DNA from: Actinoplanes italicus
GTDB lineage: Bacteria; Actinomycetota; Actinomycetes; Mycobacteriales; Micromonosporaceae
Length of the DNA stretch: 64,000 bases
Direction: 5' to 3'
NCBI RefSeq assembly: GCF_003001815.1
Contig: NZ_PVMZ01000021.1
Location: 124,001 to 188,000, forward strand
Below the pieces are notes generated by a model, which ran no database searches, was not told where the DNA came from, and saw only the letters and a program-made list of their open reading frames with translations. The position numbers and the translations under genes are program-made. Positions within the stretch are counted from its first letter, which is position 1; every line of letters starts with the position of its first letter. This document shows positions 56,939 to 64,000 of this stretch, in pieces.

Positions 56939-57495
56939 GTCAGCAGCTCCCTCAGCCGGATACGGGCCCGCATGAGCCGTGTCTTGGCGGTGCCCTCGGG
57001 GATGCCGAGCAGCTTCGCGGCCTCACGCACCGAGAGGCCGTCGAGGGCGGTCGCCTCGATCAGCCGGCGCAGCTCGGGGGAGAGGCGGTCGAGTGCCGGG
57101 CCCAGGGCGCCGTGCTCCACCCCGAGCAGCACCAGTTCCTCGGCGGACGGAGTGGTGGTGACGTCGGGCAGTTCGTCGCCAGCGCCGTTCAGCCAGCGGT
57201 GGGCCGGACCACGCAACGCCGAGAGGAGACGGCGGACGGCGATGGTCCAGAGCCAGGCCGCGGCGTCGGCGGTCGTCTCCTCATACCGATGGGAGTCTTT
57301 CCAGACCGCGACGAACGTGTCCTGGATCGCCGCGTCGACCACATCGGGATCGGCGCAGCGCCGGCGGAGCCGGGCACGTAGCCAGCCGGCATGCCGGTGG
57401 TGCAGCAGGCGCAGCGCCGCGGTGTCCCCGCCGGCGATGGCGCGCAGCAACTCGGCGTCGCTGCTCTGGTCGCTGACCGGTCTTCTCGCTCGCAC
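56935..57495 (-). CDS. ECF sigma factor
   Basis: A 186-residue ECF-type sigma factor. Region 2 has ADPDVVDAAIQDTFVAVWKD with VVDAAIQDTF in the -10-recognising helix, and region 4 has LSVREAAKLLGIPEGTAKTR with the expected HTH for the -35 element. A GAACC-17 bp-CGATAG motif lies just upstream of the GTG and can serve as its own promoter. It is co-transcribed with the anti-sigma that follows, so it is released by a signal sensed in the membrane. Confidence 0.93.
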   Translation of the reverse strand: MRARRPVSDQSSDAELLRAIAGGDTAALRLLHHRHAGWLRARLRRRCADPDVVDAAIQDTFVAVWKDSHRYEETTADAAAWLWTIAVRRLLSALRGPAHRWLNGAGDELPDVTTTPSAEELVLLGVEHGALGPALDRLSPELRRLIEATALDGLSVREAAKLLGIPEGTAKTRLMRARIRLRELLT

Positions 57496-57502
57496 ATCTG
57501 GA

Positions 57503-57530
57503 CTATCGCCGACCGGCCGGAATTCGGTTC
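57503..57530 (-). promoter_or_regulatory. Candidate ECF-type autoregulated promoter
   Basis: GAACC (57530-57526) and CGATAG (57508-57503) with a 17-base spacer on the minus strand, placing the transcript start near the GTG at 57495. GAACC is the common ECF -35 core. Leaderless start inferred. It adjoins the preceding terminator directly. Confidence 0.5.
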
Positions 57531-57533
57531 ATG

Positions 57534-57564
57534 AAAAAACGGCGCTGCCCGTGAGCAGCGCCGT
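57534..57564 (-). terminator. Terminator after the sulfurtransferase gene
   Basis: A 10-bp stem (ACGGCGCTGC with GCAGCGCCGT), six-base loop, followed on the minus strand by a run of six T (GTTTTTTC). One of the few U-tract terminators here. Confidence 0.93.
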
Positions 57565-57577
57565 CGATGAGTGGAGA

Positions 57578-58477
57578 TCAGCTGAGACCGCCGGGTTCGG
57601 TGCCCTTCGCGATCGGGGCCCGGACCAGGTTGCCCCACTCGGTCCATGAGCCGTCGTAGTTGCGGACCTGGGGATAACCGAGCAGGTAACGCAGCACGAA
57701 CCAGGTGTGGCTGGACCGCTCGCCGATCCGGCAGTAGGCGATGATGTCGTCCGCCGACTCCAGGCCGAGCTCGTCGCGGTAGATCTTGACGAGTTCGTCG
57801 TGCGGCTTGAAGGACCCGTCCTCGTTCGCCGCCGACTTCCACGGCTTGCTCACCGCGCCCGGGATGTGCCCGCCGCGCAGTGCGCCCTCCTGCGGATAGG
57901 CCGCCATGTGGGTCAGCTCGCCGGTGTACTCCTGGGGCGAACGCACGTCGACCAGCGGCCGTCCGCTGGAGATGTGGCCCATCACCTGGTCACGGAAGGC
58001 CCGGATCTCGGCGTCGTTGCGCACCGGGGCCGGGTAGTCGGCGGCCGGGCGGACGGTCTTCTCCCTGGTCAGAGTGCGCCCCTCGGCGGCCCACTTCTGC
58101 CGGCCGCCGTCGAGCAGCCGCACGTCGCGGTGGCCGAAGAGGCTGAAGACCCACAGCGCGTACGCCGCCCACCAGTTGAAGTTGTCGCCGTAGAAGACGA
58201 TCGTGTCGTCGCGGCCGATGCCCTTGGCGGCGCACAGTGCCGCGAACGCCGCCGGGTCGAGATAGTCCCGGCTGATCTGGTCGTTGAGTTCCAGGTGCCA
58301 GTCGACCTTCACCGCGCCCGGGATGTGACCGGTGTCGTAGAGCAGCACGTCCTCGTCCGACTCGACGACGACCAGGCCGGGGGTGTCGAGATTCGCGGCG
58401 AGCCACTCGGTGGTGACCAGTTTGTCGGGGTGCGCGTACGCCTGCAGCGCCTGCGCCGGATCGTTCGGAACGGACAT
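57578..58477 (-). CDS. Thiosulfate sulfurtransferase (tandem rhodanese)
   Basis: A 299-residue tandem rhodanese. The inactive N-terminal domain has YDTGHIPGAVKVDWHLELND and the active domain has GRPLVDVRSPQEYTGELTH and the catalytic loop AYCRIGERSSHTW. The CRIGERSS loop is the SseA/thiosulfate sulfurtransferase form and the GHIPGAV pattern is present twice. It mobilises sulfane sulfur in the cytoplasm. ATG 58477 (MSVPNDP) is chosen; TAGCGT upstream may give a leaderless message. It is divergent from proS. Mycobacterial SseA is next to a sufE-like gene, here about 2 kb away. Confidence 0.94.
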   Translation of the reverse strand: MSVPNDPAQALQAYAHPDKLVTTEWLAANLDTPGLVVVESDEDVLLYDTGHIPGAVKVDWHLELNDQISRDYLDPAAFAALCAAKGIGRDDTIVFYGDNFNWWAAYALWVFSLFGHRDVRLLDGGRQKWAAEGRTLTREKTVRPAADYPAPVRNDAEIRAFRDQVMGHISSGRPLVDVRSPQEYTGELTHMAAYPQEGALRGGHIPGAVSKPWKSAANEDGSFKPHDELVKIYRDELGLESADDIIAYCRIGERSSHTWFVLRYLLGYPQVRNYDGSWTEWGNLVRAPIAKGTEPGGLS

Positions 58478-58551
58478 GCCTGTCACGCTAGCGCCTGTTC
58501 AGGGGGATATCCGGATGTCTTCTCGGTGACCTGTCCCTAAGCTCGGTTCCC

Positions 58552-60285
58552 ATGCTGCTTCGGATGTCCACCTTGCTGCTCAAGACACTGCGCGAGGAGC
58601 CGGCGGACGCGGAGGTGCCGAGTCATCGTCTCCTCCTGCGCGCCGGCTTCGTCCGTCGCGCGGCTCCGGGCGGCTACACCTGGCTCCCGCTGGGGAAACT
58701 GGTCCTCGACCGGGTCGTCGAGATCGTCCGGGAGGAGATGTGGGCGGCCGGCGGGCAGGAGATCGCCTTCCCCTCGCTGCTGCCTCGCGAGCCCTACGAG
58801 ACGAGCGGCCGCTGGACGGAGTACGGCGACGACATCTTCACGCTGAAGGACCGGCGTGGCGCGGATCACCTGCTCGCGCCCACGCACGAGGAGATGGTCA
58901 CCCTGCTGGTGCAGGACATGACGGGCTCGTACCGTGACTTCCCGCTGCTGCTCTTCCAGACCCAGACCAAGTTCCGTGACGAGGCACGGCCCCGGGGTGG
59001 CCTGCTGCGTGGCCGCGAGTTCCTGATGAAGGACGCCTACTCCTTCGACCTGACGGAAGAAGGGCTCATCCAGGCGTACGACCGGATGCGTGCCGCCTAC
59101 CAGCGGATCTTCACCCGGCTCGGCCTGGATCACGCGATCGTCTCGGCAGTGTCCGGCGCGATGGGCGGCTCCGCCTCGGAGGAGTTCCTGGCCACCGCCG
59201 AGGTCGGTGAGGACACCTACGTCGGCTGCACGAACTGCGACTACGCCGCCAACACCGAGGCCGTGACCACCCCGGCCCCGCCCGCACGCGAGATCACCGC
59301 CGGGCCGCTGACGGTGCACGACACCCCCGGGACGCCGACCATCGCGTCGCTCGTCGACCTGGCCAACGCACGCCGGCTCGGCGGGCGATCCGACTGGACC
59401 GCGGCCGACACCCTCAAGAACGTCGTGGTCACCGTGCACCACCCCGGGCGCGAGCCGGAACTGCTGGTCATCGGCCTGCCCGGCGACCGGGAGGTCGACC
59501 TCAAGCGGCTCGACGCGACATTGGCCCCGGCCACCGCCGTACTCTTCGACGACTTCGAATCCCGCCCCGACCTGGTCAAGGGCTACATCGGACCGCAGGA
59601 CATCAAGATCCGCTACCTGGCCGACCCACGCGTCGCACCCGGCACAGCCTGGCTGACGGGCGCCAACGAACCCGGCCGGCACGCCACCGACGTGGTCTGC
59701 GGTCGCGACTTCACCCCGGACGGCACGATCGAGGCGGCTGAGGTGAGGCCCGGCGACCCCTGCCCCGCCTGCGGCGACGGAACCCTCTCGATGCGCCGGG
59801 GCATCGAGATCGGGCACATCTTCCAGCTCGGCCGCCGGTACACCGATGCTTTCAAGGTCGACGTGCTCGGCTCCGACGGCAAGCCGGTCCGGCCCACCAT
59901 GGGCTGCTACGGCATCGGGCTGTCCCGTGCGGTCGCGGCCATCGCCGAACAGCACAACGACGCCCGCGGCCTGACCTGGCCGGCCGGAGTCGCACCGGCC
60001 GACGTACACATCGTCGCGGCCGGTAAGGACGGGCAGATCGAGGCGGCCCTCAGCCTGGCCGGCACTCTCTCGCGGGCCGGGCTGCGCGTGCTCGTCGACG
60101 ACCGGCCCAACGTCTCGGCCGGGGTCAAATTCACCGATGCCGAGCTCATCGGCATCTCCCGGTGCGTCGTGGTCGGCCGCCGTCTTTCCGAGGGGTACGC
60201 CGAAGTGCGCGACCGCCTGACACAGGAACGAAGGGAAGTGCCCCTTGTGGATGTCTCGGGTGTAATCACAGCGGAGCTCGGGTAA
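58552..60285 (+). CDS. proS: Prolyl-tRNA synthetase (ProS)
   Basis: A 577-residue bacterial-type ProRS. Class II motifs: motif 1 in RAGFVRRAAPGGYTWLPLGK, motif 2 in FRDEARPRGGLLRGREFLMK, motif 3 in GCYGIGLSRAVAAIAE. The inserted editing (INS) domain lies between (about residues 220-410, including YVGCTNCDYAAN). The C-terminal anticodon-binding domain has DVHIVAAGKDG and LVDDRPNVSAGVKF. The ATG start matches the family (MLLRMSTLLLKTLREEPADA). It charges tRNA-Pro in the cytoplasm. A YbaK-type deacylase that could help edit mischarged tRNA-Pro lies 1.6 kb downstream. Confidence 0.97.
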   Translation: MLLRMSTLLLKTLREEPADAEVPSHRLLLRAGFVRRAAPGGYTWLPLGKLVLDRVVEIVREEMWAAGGQEIAFPSLLPREPYETSGRWTEYGDDIFTLKDRRGADHLLAPTHEEMVTLLVQDMTGSYRDFPLLLFQTQTKFRDEARPRGGLLRGREFLMKDAYSFDLTEEGLIQAYDRMRAAYQRIFTRLGLDHAIVSAVSGAMGGSASEEFLATAEVGEDTYVGCTNCDYAANTEAVTTPAPPAREITAGPLTVHDTPGTPTIASLVDLANARRLGGRSDWTAADTLKNVVVTVHHPGREPELLVIGLPGDREVDLKRLDATLAPATAVLFDDFESRPDLVKGYIGPQDIKIRYLADPRVAPGTAWLTGANEPGRHATDVVCGRDFTPDGTIEAAEVRPGDPCPACGDGTLSMRRGIEIGHIFQLGRRYTDAFKVDVLGSDGKPVRPTMGCYGIGLSRAVAAIAEQHNDARGLTWPAGVAPADVHIVAAGKDGQIEAALSLAGTLSRAGLRVLVDDRPNVSAGVKFTDAELIGISRCVVVGRRLSEGYAEVRDRLTQERREVPLVDVSGVITAELG

Positions 60286-60317
60286 CCGTGACTCAACGGC
60301 GCTGGAGAGGCAGAGGC

Positions 60318-60710
60318 ATGGTCAGACTGGTCGCGGATGCCATGACCCGGCGGGTCGTCTACCTGCCGGAGGACACGTCCCTGGACGAGGCCGCGCAGGT
60401 GATGCGAGATCAGGGCATCGGTGACGTGGTGGTGACCCAGGGCCCCACGATGGCGGGCATCGTCACCGACCGCGACATCGTGGTCCGGGCGATCGCCGAG
60501 AAGCTCGACCCCGTGGTCACCACGCTGGGCTCGATCGCCACCCGGGAGCTCCTGATGGTCGAACAGAGTGCCACCGTGGAGGAGGCGGTCCAGGCGATGC
60601 GCGATCGTGGTGTCCGCCGCCTGCTGGTCTGCGACGCGGATCGCAAGCTGGTCGGCATCCTGAGCCTCAGCGACATCGCCCTGCTGCCCACGTCGTCGGC
60701 CGCCGCCTGA
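60318..60710 (+). CDS. Two-CBS-domain protein
   Basis: A 130-residue protein made of a CBS pair: VADAMTRRVVYLPEDTSLDE with IGDVVVTQGPTMAGIVTDRD, and LMVEQSATVEEAVQAMRDRG with VRRLLVCDADRKLVGILSLS. The nearly identical TDRD and SLSD turns mark the two halves. Stand-alone CBS pairs bind adenine nucleotides as energy sensors. GAGAGGCAGAGG precedes the ATG. It is 32 bases after proS and may be co-transcribed with it. Confidence 0.92.
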   Translation: MVRLVADAMTRRVVYLPEDTSLDEAAQVMRDQGIGDVVVTQGPTMAGIVTDRDIVVRAIAEKLDPVVTTLGSIATRELLMVEQSATVEEAVQAMRDRGVRRLLVCDADRKLVGILSLSDIALLPTSSAAA

Positions 60711-60753
60711 AGCGCGGCGGTCGATGCGGTGATCGACGCGTAGGGTCGATGTC

Positions 60754-61185
60754 GTGAGTGACATGCCGCCGAAGCTGGCCGAGATCGTCGACGACTTCGC
60801 CTCCGCTCCCCGCGAGGTCGTGCTGGAGATGCTGCTGGAGTTCGCCGACGCGGTGCCGCCACTACCCGCCGACCTGGCCGGGCACGAGGGCATGGAACAG
60901 GTGCCGGAGTGTCAGACGGCGTTCTTCCTGAAGGCGGTCGTACGGCCGGACGGCACCGTGGTGACGCACTTCGACTGCCCACCCGAGGCCCCGACCACGC
61001 GGGCGTTCGCCGGCATCCTGGCGGAGGGCCTGGCCGGGGCGACCGCGGCGGAGGTCGTGGCCGTACCCGATGATCTCTATGCCCGAATGGGTCTGGCACA
61101 GGCGATCAGTCCGTTGCGGGTGCGCGGCGGGACGGCGATCCTCGCCCGCCTCAAGCGGCAGGTCGCCTCTTTCAAGGCGGAGTGA
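60754..61185 (+). CDS. SufE-family sulfur acceptor protein
   Basis: A 143-residue SufE/CsdE-like protein. The sulfur-accepting Cys is in QVPECQTAFFL. Other family features are PPKLAEIVDDFASAPREVVLE, HFDCPPEAPTTRAFAGIL and GLAQAISPLRVRGGTAIL. It accepts persulfide from a cysteine desulfurase for Fe-S assembly; neither SufS nor SufB is nearby, but a rhodanese is about 2.3 kb upstream. Unlike E. coli SufE it carries no long C-terminal tail. The following DsbA-like gene starts two bases after its stop. Confidence 0.93.
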   Translation: MSDMPPKLAEIVDDFASAPREVVLEMLLEFADAVPPLPADLAGHEGMEQVPECQTAFFLKAVVRPDGTVVTHFDCPPEAPTTRAFAGILAEGLAGATAAEVVAVPDDLYARMGLAQAISPLRVRGGTAILARLKRQVASFKAE

Positions 61186-61186
61186 C

Positions 61187-61828
61187 GTGGACATTCAGGT
61201 CTGGTCCGACGTCGTCTGCCCGTGGTGCTACGTCGGTCGGATACGGCTGGAGAAGGCACTGACCGAATTCGACGGTGTCGTGACGGTGACCTACCGGGCG
61301 TACCGGCTGAACCCCGAGCCCGTACCCGAACCTCGGTTGATCAGGCAGGTGATGGCGGAGAAGACCGGCGACCCGGCGCGCGCCGGGGAGATGCTCGCGC
61401 GAGTGACCGCCACCGGTGCGAGCGAGGGCTTGGCGTTCGACTTCGGCCGGGCGATCGCCGCCGACACCTTTGCAGCGCATCGGCTGATTGCCTGGGCGGC
61501 GATCCGGGAGCGGCAGAGGGACATGCTGGACGCACTGCAGCGGGCCCACTTCACCGACGGCGTCGACATCGGCTCGCTCCCGGACCTCGCGGCCGTCGCC
61601 GGATCGATCGGGCTGGACGCCGCTGCCGCACTGGCCCACCTCCGGTCCGCGGCGGGGACCAACGCGGTCAACACCGACCTGGAGGAGGCACGGGCCCTCG
61701 GGCTCAGCAGCGTTCCGACTCTGCTCATCGACGGCAAGTACGTCGTCCAGGGCGCTCAGGAGCCGGACACCCTGCTGGCCGCGTTCGAGGAGATCACCCG
61801 CCGGGAGACCGCCAACGCCGGTCTATGA
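61187..61828 (+). CDS. DsbA-family FrnE-like oxidoreductase
   Basis: A 213-residue thioredoxin-fold protein of the FrnE/DsbA family. The active-site CxxC is in SDVVCPWCYVGRIRLEKAL, and the cis-Pro strand is SVPTLLIDGKYVVQGAQE. The central helical insert is EGLAFDFGRAIAADTFAAHR. No signal peptide is present, so it works in the cytoplasm. FrnE-type proteins are involved in disulfide isomerisation or polyketide dehydration in actinobacteria. GTG 61187 begins two bases after sufE, so they share a transcript. The stop is two bases before parS. Confidence 0.92.
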   Translation: MDIQVWSDVVCPWCYVGRIRLEKALTEFDGVVTVTYRAYRLNPEPVPEPRLIRQVMAEKTGDPARAGEMLARVTATGASEGLAFDFGRAIAADTFAAHRLIAWAAIRERQRDMLDALQRAHFTDGVDIGSLPDLAAVAGSIGLDAAAALAHLRSAAGTNAVNTDLEEARALGLSSVPTLLIDGKYVVQGAQEPDTLLAAFEEITRRETANAGL

Positions 61829-61829
61829 C

Positions 61830-61843
61830 GTTTCACGTGAAAC
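61830..61843. other. parS chromosome-segregation site
   Basis: A perfect 14-bp palindrome GTTTCACGTGAAAC, the core of the ParB-binding consensus TGTTTCACGTGAAACA. It lies between the FrnE-like gene and the convergent YbaK-type gene. Its location agrees with an oriC-proximal window. One site was found by eye in the window. Confidence 0.88.
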
Positions 61844-61857
61844 GACATAGATGACCG

Positions 61858-62412
61858 TCACGCCACCTCGCGGGCCAGGCCGTCGATGACCTCGGCGCCC
61901 GGCAGGGCGCCGAGCGCGGGGCCGGCGATGGCGATCTTGCTGTGCCGCACGCCGGAGCCGATGATCACGTGCGGTGTGGCCACGACCCGGCTGTCGACCA
62001 GGATCGGCCAGTCGACGGGCAGCCCGATCGGCGTGATGCCGCCGTACTCCATCCCGGTCAGCGACACCGCGTCGTCCATCGGCGCGAAGCTGGCCTTGCG
62101 TACGTCCAGGTGGCGACGGACCACACCGTTCACGTCGGCACGGGTGGTGGCGAGGATGATGCAGGCCGCATACTTCGTGACCCCGCCGCGGCTGCCGGCG
62201 ACGATCACGCAGTTGGCGGACTCGGCCAGGCTCACCCCGTACGCCTCGCAGAACGCGGCCGTGTCGGCCAGACCGGAATCGATCGGAGCGACCAGCACCT
62301 GATCGGCGTCGATCGGGCCCTCCGGCGGCCACACCGCCAGCGCCTTGGCAACCGGCGGAGCCAGCAGGTCCGGACGGGTCTGAGCAATCTCGGTCTGCAG
62401 GCTTCCCATCAT
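61858..62412 (-). CDS. YbaK/ProX-type aminoacyl-tRNA deacylase
   Basis: A 184-residue protein of the YbaK/EbsC family, an editing domain that hydrolyses mischarged aminoacyl-tRNA (Cys-, Ala- or Pro-type, depending on subgroup). Conserved parts: ESANCVIVAGSRGGVTKYAA, IILATTRADVNGVVRRHL, VRKASFAPMDDAVSLTGMEY and GGITPIGLPVDWPILVDSRV. The ATG at 62412 is preferred (AAGGA eight bases upstream); the next codon is also ATG. With proS in the neighbourhood, a role in tRNA-Pro editing is likely but not proven. Confidence 0.85.
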   Translation of the reverse strand: MMGSLQTEIAQTRPDLLAPPVAKALAVWPPEGPIDADQVLVAPIDSGLADTAAFCEAYGVSLAESANCVIVAGSRGGVTKYAACIILATTRADVNGVVRRHLDVRKASFAPMDDAVSLTGMEYGGITPIGLPVDWPILVDSRVVATPHVIIGSGVRHSKIAIAGPALGALPGAEVIDGLAREVA

Positions 62413-62578
62413 GGCGTCATCCTTACCCACTCGGCCGATGAGTGATGACAGGGGCCACCGGACAGTAGTCCCGTTTCCTCCCAGACGCAGCTGAATCGGC
62501 GCCCGTGAACGCCTCCACGGCCAGAAAGCGCCTGGAAAGCACTCAGATTCGCCCCGATCATGCCGACCGTCAGGGGTT

Positions 62579-63034
62579 GTGGAGGAGCGTCGGCAAGCGC
62601 GCGTAGGGACCGTCAGTGGTCTCGCGTTGATGACCGGTGCCACCGCACTGGTGGCCGTCTCCGGAGGCCGGCATTCGTTCTTCGCGGTTCTGCTGCTCGG
62701 GCTCCTGGCAATGGTGATGGCGCACGCGCTCGTCGTCGAGATCCAGCGTCAGGCGCGTCGCCGCTCCCAGATCCGGTGGTACCGGACCGACACGATCAAC
62801 GTGGTCCTGCTCGCCTGCTGGACGCTGATCGCAGCCGTCACCACCACGGTGCCCTTCGCATCCCTGCCGGTCCGGGCCGTCGGGGCGCTGCTGGCCGTCG
62901 GTTACTCCGCGGCCTGCGCCTACTTCGTCGTGGAGCGCCGCCGTGCCGTCGCGCTCGCCTCCGTGTTCCGGCCGGAGCCCGAAACGCCCGTCGAGTCCAG
63001 AGATCCGCTGGCGGACTCGGCGCCGTCGGTCTGA
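62579..63034 (+). CDS. Hypothetical membrane protein, 151 residues
   Basis: A 151-residue protein with four transmembrane helices (VSGLALMTGATALVAVSGG, FFAVLLLGLLAMVMAHALVV, TINVVLLACWTLIAAVTTTV, and AVGALLAVGYSAACAYFVVE). Cytoplasmic ends are basic and the C-terminal tail is acidic. No recognised domain. GTG 62579 is preceded by AGGGG. Its last 115 bases overlap, on the other strand, the 3' end of the Nudix gene, an unusual convergent overlap. Confidence 0.65.
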   Translation: MEERRQARVGTVSGLALMTGATALVAVSGGRHSFFAVLLLGLLAMVMAHALVVEIQRQARRRSQIRWYRTDTINVVLLACWTLIAAVTTTVPFASLPVRAVGALLAVGYSAACAYFVVERRRAVALASVFRPEPETPVESRDPLADSAPSV

Positions 63035-63435
63035 CCGGCGAGAGTCGGCAGCACCACCATCAACGGCGGCACCGGCACACCGCTGGTCTCGATCGGCAGC
63101 TCGGGCACCGGGAGCCAGTCGACCCCGAGCTGCTCCGGCCCGAAGCCGTCATCCTGTCCGACCCGTGGCTCCCCGTCCGCAACGGTCACCGCGAAGACCG
63201 ACGTCATGCCCGACGGATAGGGCATCTCGAGCACGTAGCGGGTGTCACTGACGATCAGCCCGGTCTCCTCGAACACCTCGCGACGGACGGCCTCCTCGGC
63301 CGTCTCACCGGGCTGCAGGCCACCTCCGGGAAGGGTCCACCACTCGCCGCCACCGGATCGCCGGCTCCGCTCGTGCACCATCAGCACACGGCCGTCCCGC
63401 ACGATCACAGCGGCGGCCCGTCTTCGCTCACTCAC
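62920..63435 (-). CDS. Nudix hydrolase
   Basis: A 171-residue Nudix enzyme. The Nudix box is complete: GGGLQPGETAEEAVRREVFE then ETGL, fitting GX5EX7REUXEEXGU. A further element FAVTVADGEPRVGQDDGFGP, with the GVDWLPVPEL strand, completes the fold. The substrate is a nucleoside diphosphate linked to another group, not identifiable further. The C-terminal 45 residues are Ser/Thr/Arg-rich and overlap the convergent membrane gene, so the true stop may be used differently. ATG 63435 has weak upstream context. Confidence 0.9.
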   Translation of the reverse strand: MSERRRAAAVIVRDGRVLMVHERSRRSGGGEWWTLPGGGLQPGETAEEAVRREVFEETGLIVSDTRYVLEMPYPSGMTSVFAVTVADGEPRVGQDDGFGPEQLGVDWLPVPELPIETSGVPVPPLMVVLPTLAGQTDGAESASGSLDSTGVSGSGRNTEASATARRRSTTK

Positions 63436-63487
63436 GACATGCAGGCTAACCGGCGGAGACCAGGGACGCAGGCCTCCGTCATTCCCC

Positions 63488-63496
63488 TGTGGATAA
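63488..63496. promoter_or_regulatory. DnaA-box-like sequence
   Basis: TGTGGATAA, exact complement of the classical DnaA box TTATCCACA, upstream of the Nudix gene. A second, weaker TGTGGAACG is at 63519-63527. Isolated boxes near oriC can titrate DnaA; significance here is unknown. Confidence 0.35.
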
Positions 63497-63511
63497 CCGG
63501 CACATCCGTGC

Positions 63512-64000
63512 CTACACCTGTGGAACGGTGACCAGCAGATACGTCATCTTCTCCACCTGTTCGGCGGTGAGTACGACGCCGGTACGCGCGGCCAGGAAGG
63601 TGAGCGCCGCCGCGGTGGGTTCGGCCGTGGCCGTGCTCCCGGAAAGGCCCGCTGCCAGCAGATCCGACCGGAATTCGTCCGGGCTGGAACCACTGGGCCG
63701 GTCCGGTGCCGAGGTGTCCAGGTCGAGGGCGAGATCTCCGTCACGGAACACCATGAGGCGGCCGGATCGGCCACCACCACCGCGGTACGCGACGACCTCG
63801 CCACCGTCCGCCGACAACGGCTCCACGATCTCCTGGGTCACACCGAGCGACCCGTTGTCCTCGACGATGACCGACCAGTCCTCGACCCGGCCGATCGCGA
63901 TGAAGAAACGGCTCCGGGCACCCGCCTCGCCGTCACCCGGGCCGATCACCCGATGCCACTCGACCCGCTCCAGCTCGTCGCCGCCCAGGCGCTCGATCAG
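63512..64000 (-). CDS. DUF6461-family protein, partial
   Basis: The frame stays open to the right edge of the window, so the start lies beyond 64000. The visible part has LIERLGGDELERVEWHR, FFIAIGRVEDWSVIVEDNGS and LDTSAPDRPSGSSPDEFRSD, followed by ALTFLAARTGVVLTAEQVEK. This matches the actinobacterial DUF6461 family, which is of unknown function. The 3' end is 76 bases from the Nudix start. Confidence 0.78.
   Translation of the reverse strand: MIERLGGDELERVEWHRVIGPGDGEAGARSRFFIAIGRVEDWSVIVEDNGSLGVTQEIVEPLSADGGEVVAYRGGGGRSGRLMVFRDGDLALDLDTSAPDRPSGSSPDEFRSDLLAAGLSGSTATAEPTAAALTFLAARTGVVLTAEQVEKMTYLLVTVPQV

Noticed and set aside
58537..60009. Minus-strand open frame opposite proS
   Set aside because: Shadow of proS; its translation has no domain and the true gene is unmistakable.
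62423..62437. Extra copy of the TTACC-N4-AGTAA motif (TTACCCACTCGGCC)
   Set aside because: Only one half-site is present, so it is not counted as an operator.

Overview
The window is high-GC actinobacterial chromosome. The gene content points to Micromonosporaceae, probably Actinoplanes or a close relative, but this is inferred from gene content and order and no 16S gene is present. The order crgA - DUF881 - (sortase) - trpG - pknB - pknA - pbpA - rodA - pstP - fhaB - fhaA is the conserved actinobacterial cell-growth cluster that normally lies near oriC. A perfect parS sequence (61830-61843) and DnaA-box-like sequences (36382-36398, 63488-63496) also fit an oriC-proximal location. Nearly all genes have the codon bias of resident genes. 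I see no insertion sequence, prophage or CRISPR array.

Layout. 1-5.1 kb: the start of a 5-oxoprolinase pair (pxpC partial, pxpB), a PAQR/hemolysin III membrane protein, a DUF6458 protein, a SixA-like phosphatase and a large secreted subtilase. 5.2-21.3 kb: a FadE5-like acyl-CoA dehydrogenase, a SpoIIE-type phosphatase, nucleotide genes (phosphoribosyltransferase, dcd), a PNPOx-like protein behind a LexA-type SOS box, tRNA-Gly, a two-gene membrane glycosyltransferase operon, a LamG protein, two overlapping CNNM/CorC genes and an EtfD-like Fe-S oxidoreductase. 21.4-34.7 kb: the division and Ser/Thr-kinase cluster. A class E sortase with a repetitive Pro/Ala region and an 87-residue membrane protein sit between the DUF881 gene and trpG.

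34.9-47.8 kb: tRNA-Leu, a WecG/TagA glycosyltransferase, an XRE-DUF5753/DUF397 pair, a PASTA membrane protein, a GCS2 ligase, a YceI/MarR divergon, a second acyl-CoA dehydrogenase and a four-domain chaplin-like protein. 47.8-57.5 kb: a TetR regulator, an HSP90-family/TPR gene pair and a five-gene overlapping operon (ECF sigma, membrane zinc-finger anti-sigma, ABC ATPase, two membrane proteins). 57.5-64 kb: rhodanese, proS, CBS protein, SufE, a FrnE-like DsbA, parS, a YbaK-type deacylase, Nudix and a partial DUF6461 gene.

How they may work together. Two acyl-CoA dehydrogenases and the EtfD-like quinone-linked oxidoreductase form a beta-oxidation electron path. The promoters of one dehydrogenase, of etfD and of the hemolysin III gene share a TTACC-N4-AGTAA palindrome, which suggests a common lipid regulon. 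The kinase/phosphatase/FHA operon coordinates peptidoglycan synthesis with growth. The most promising under-described items are that shared operator, the HSP90-TPR module, the sigma/anti-sigma/ABC operon and the chaplin-like protein.
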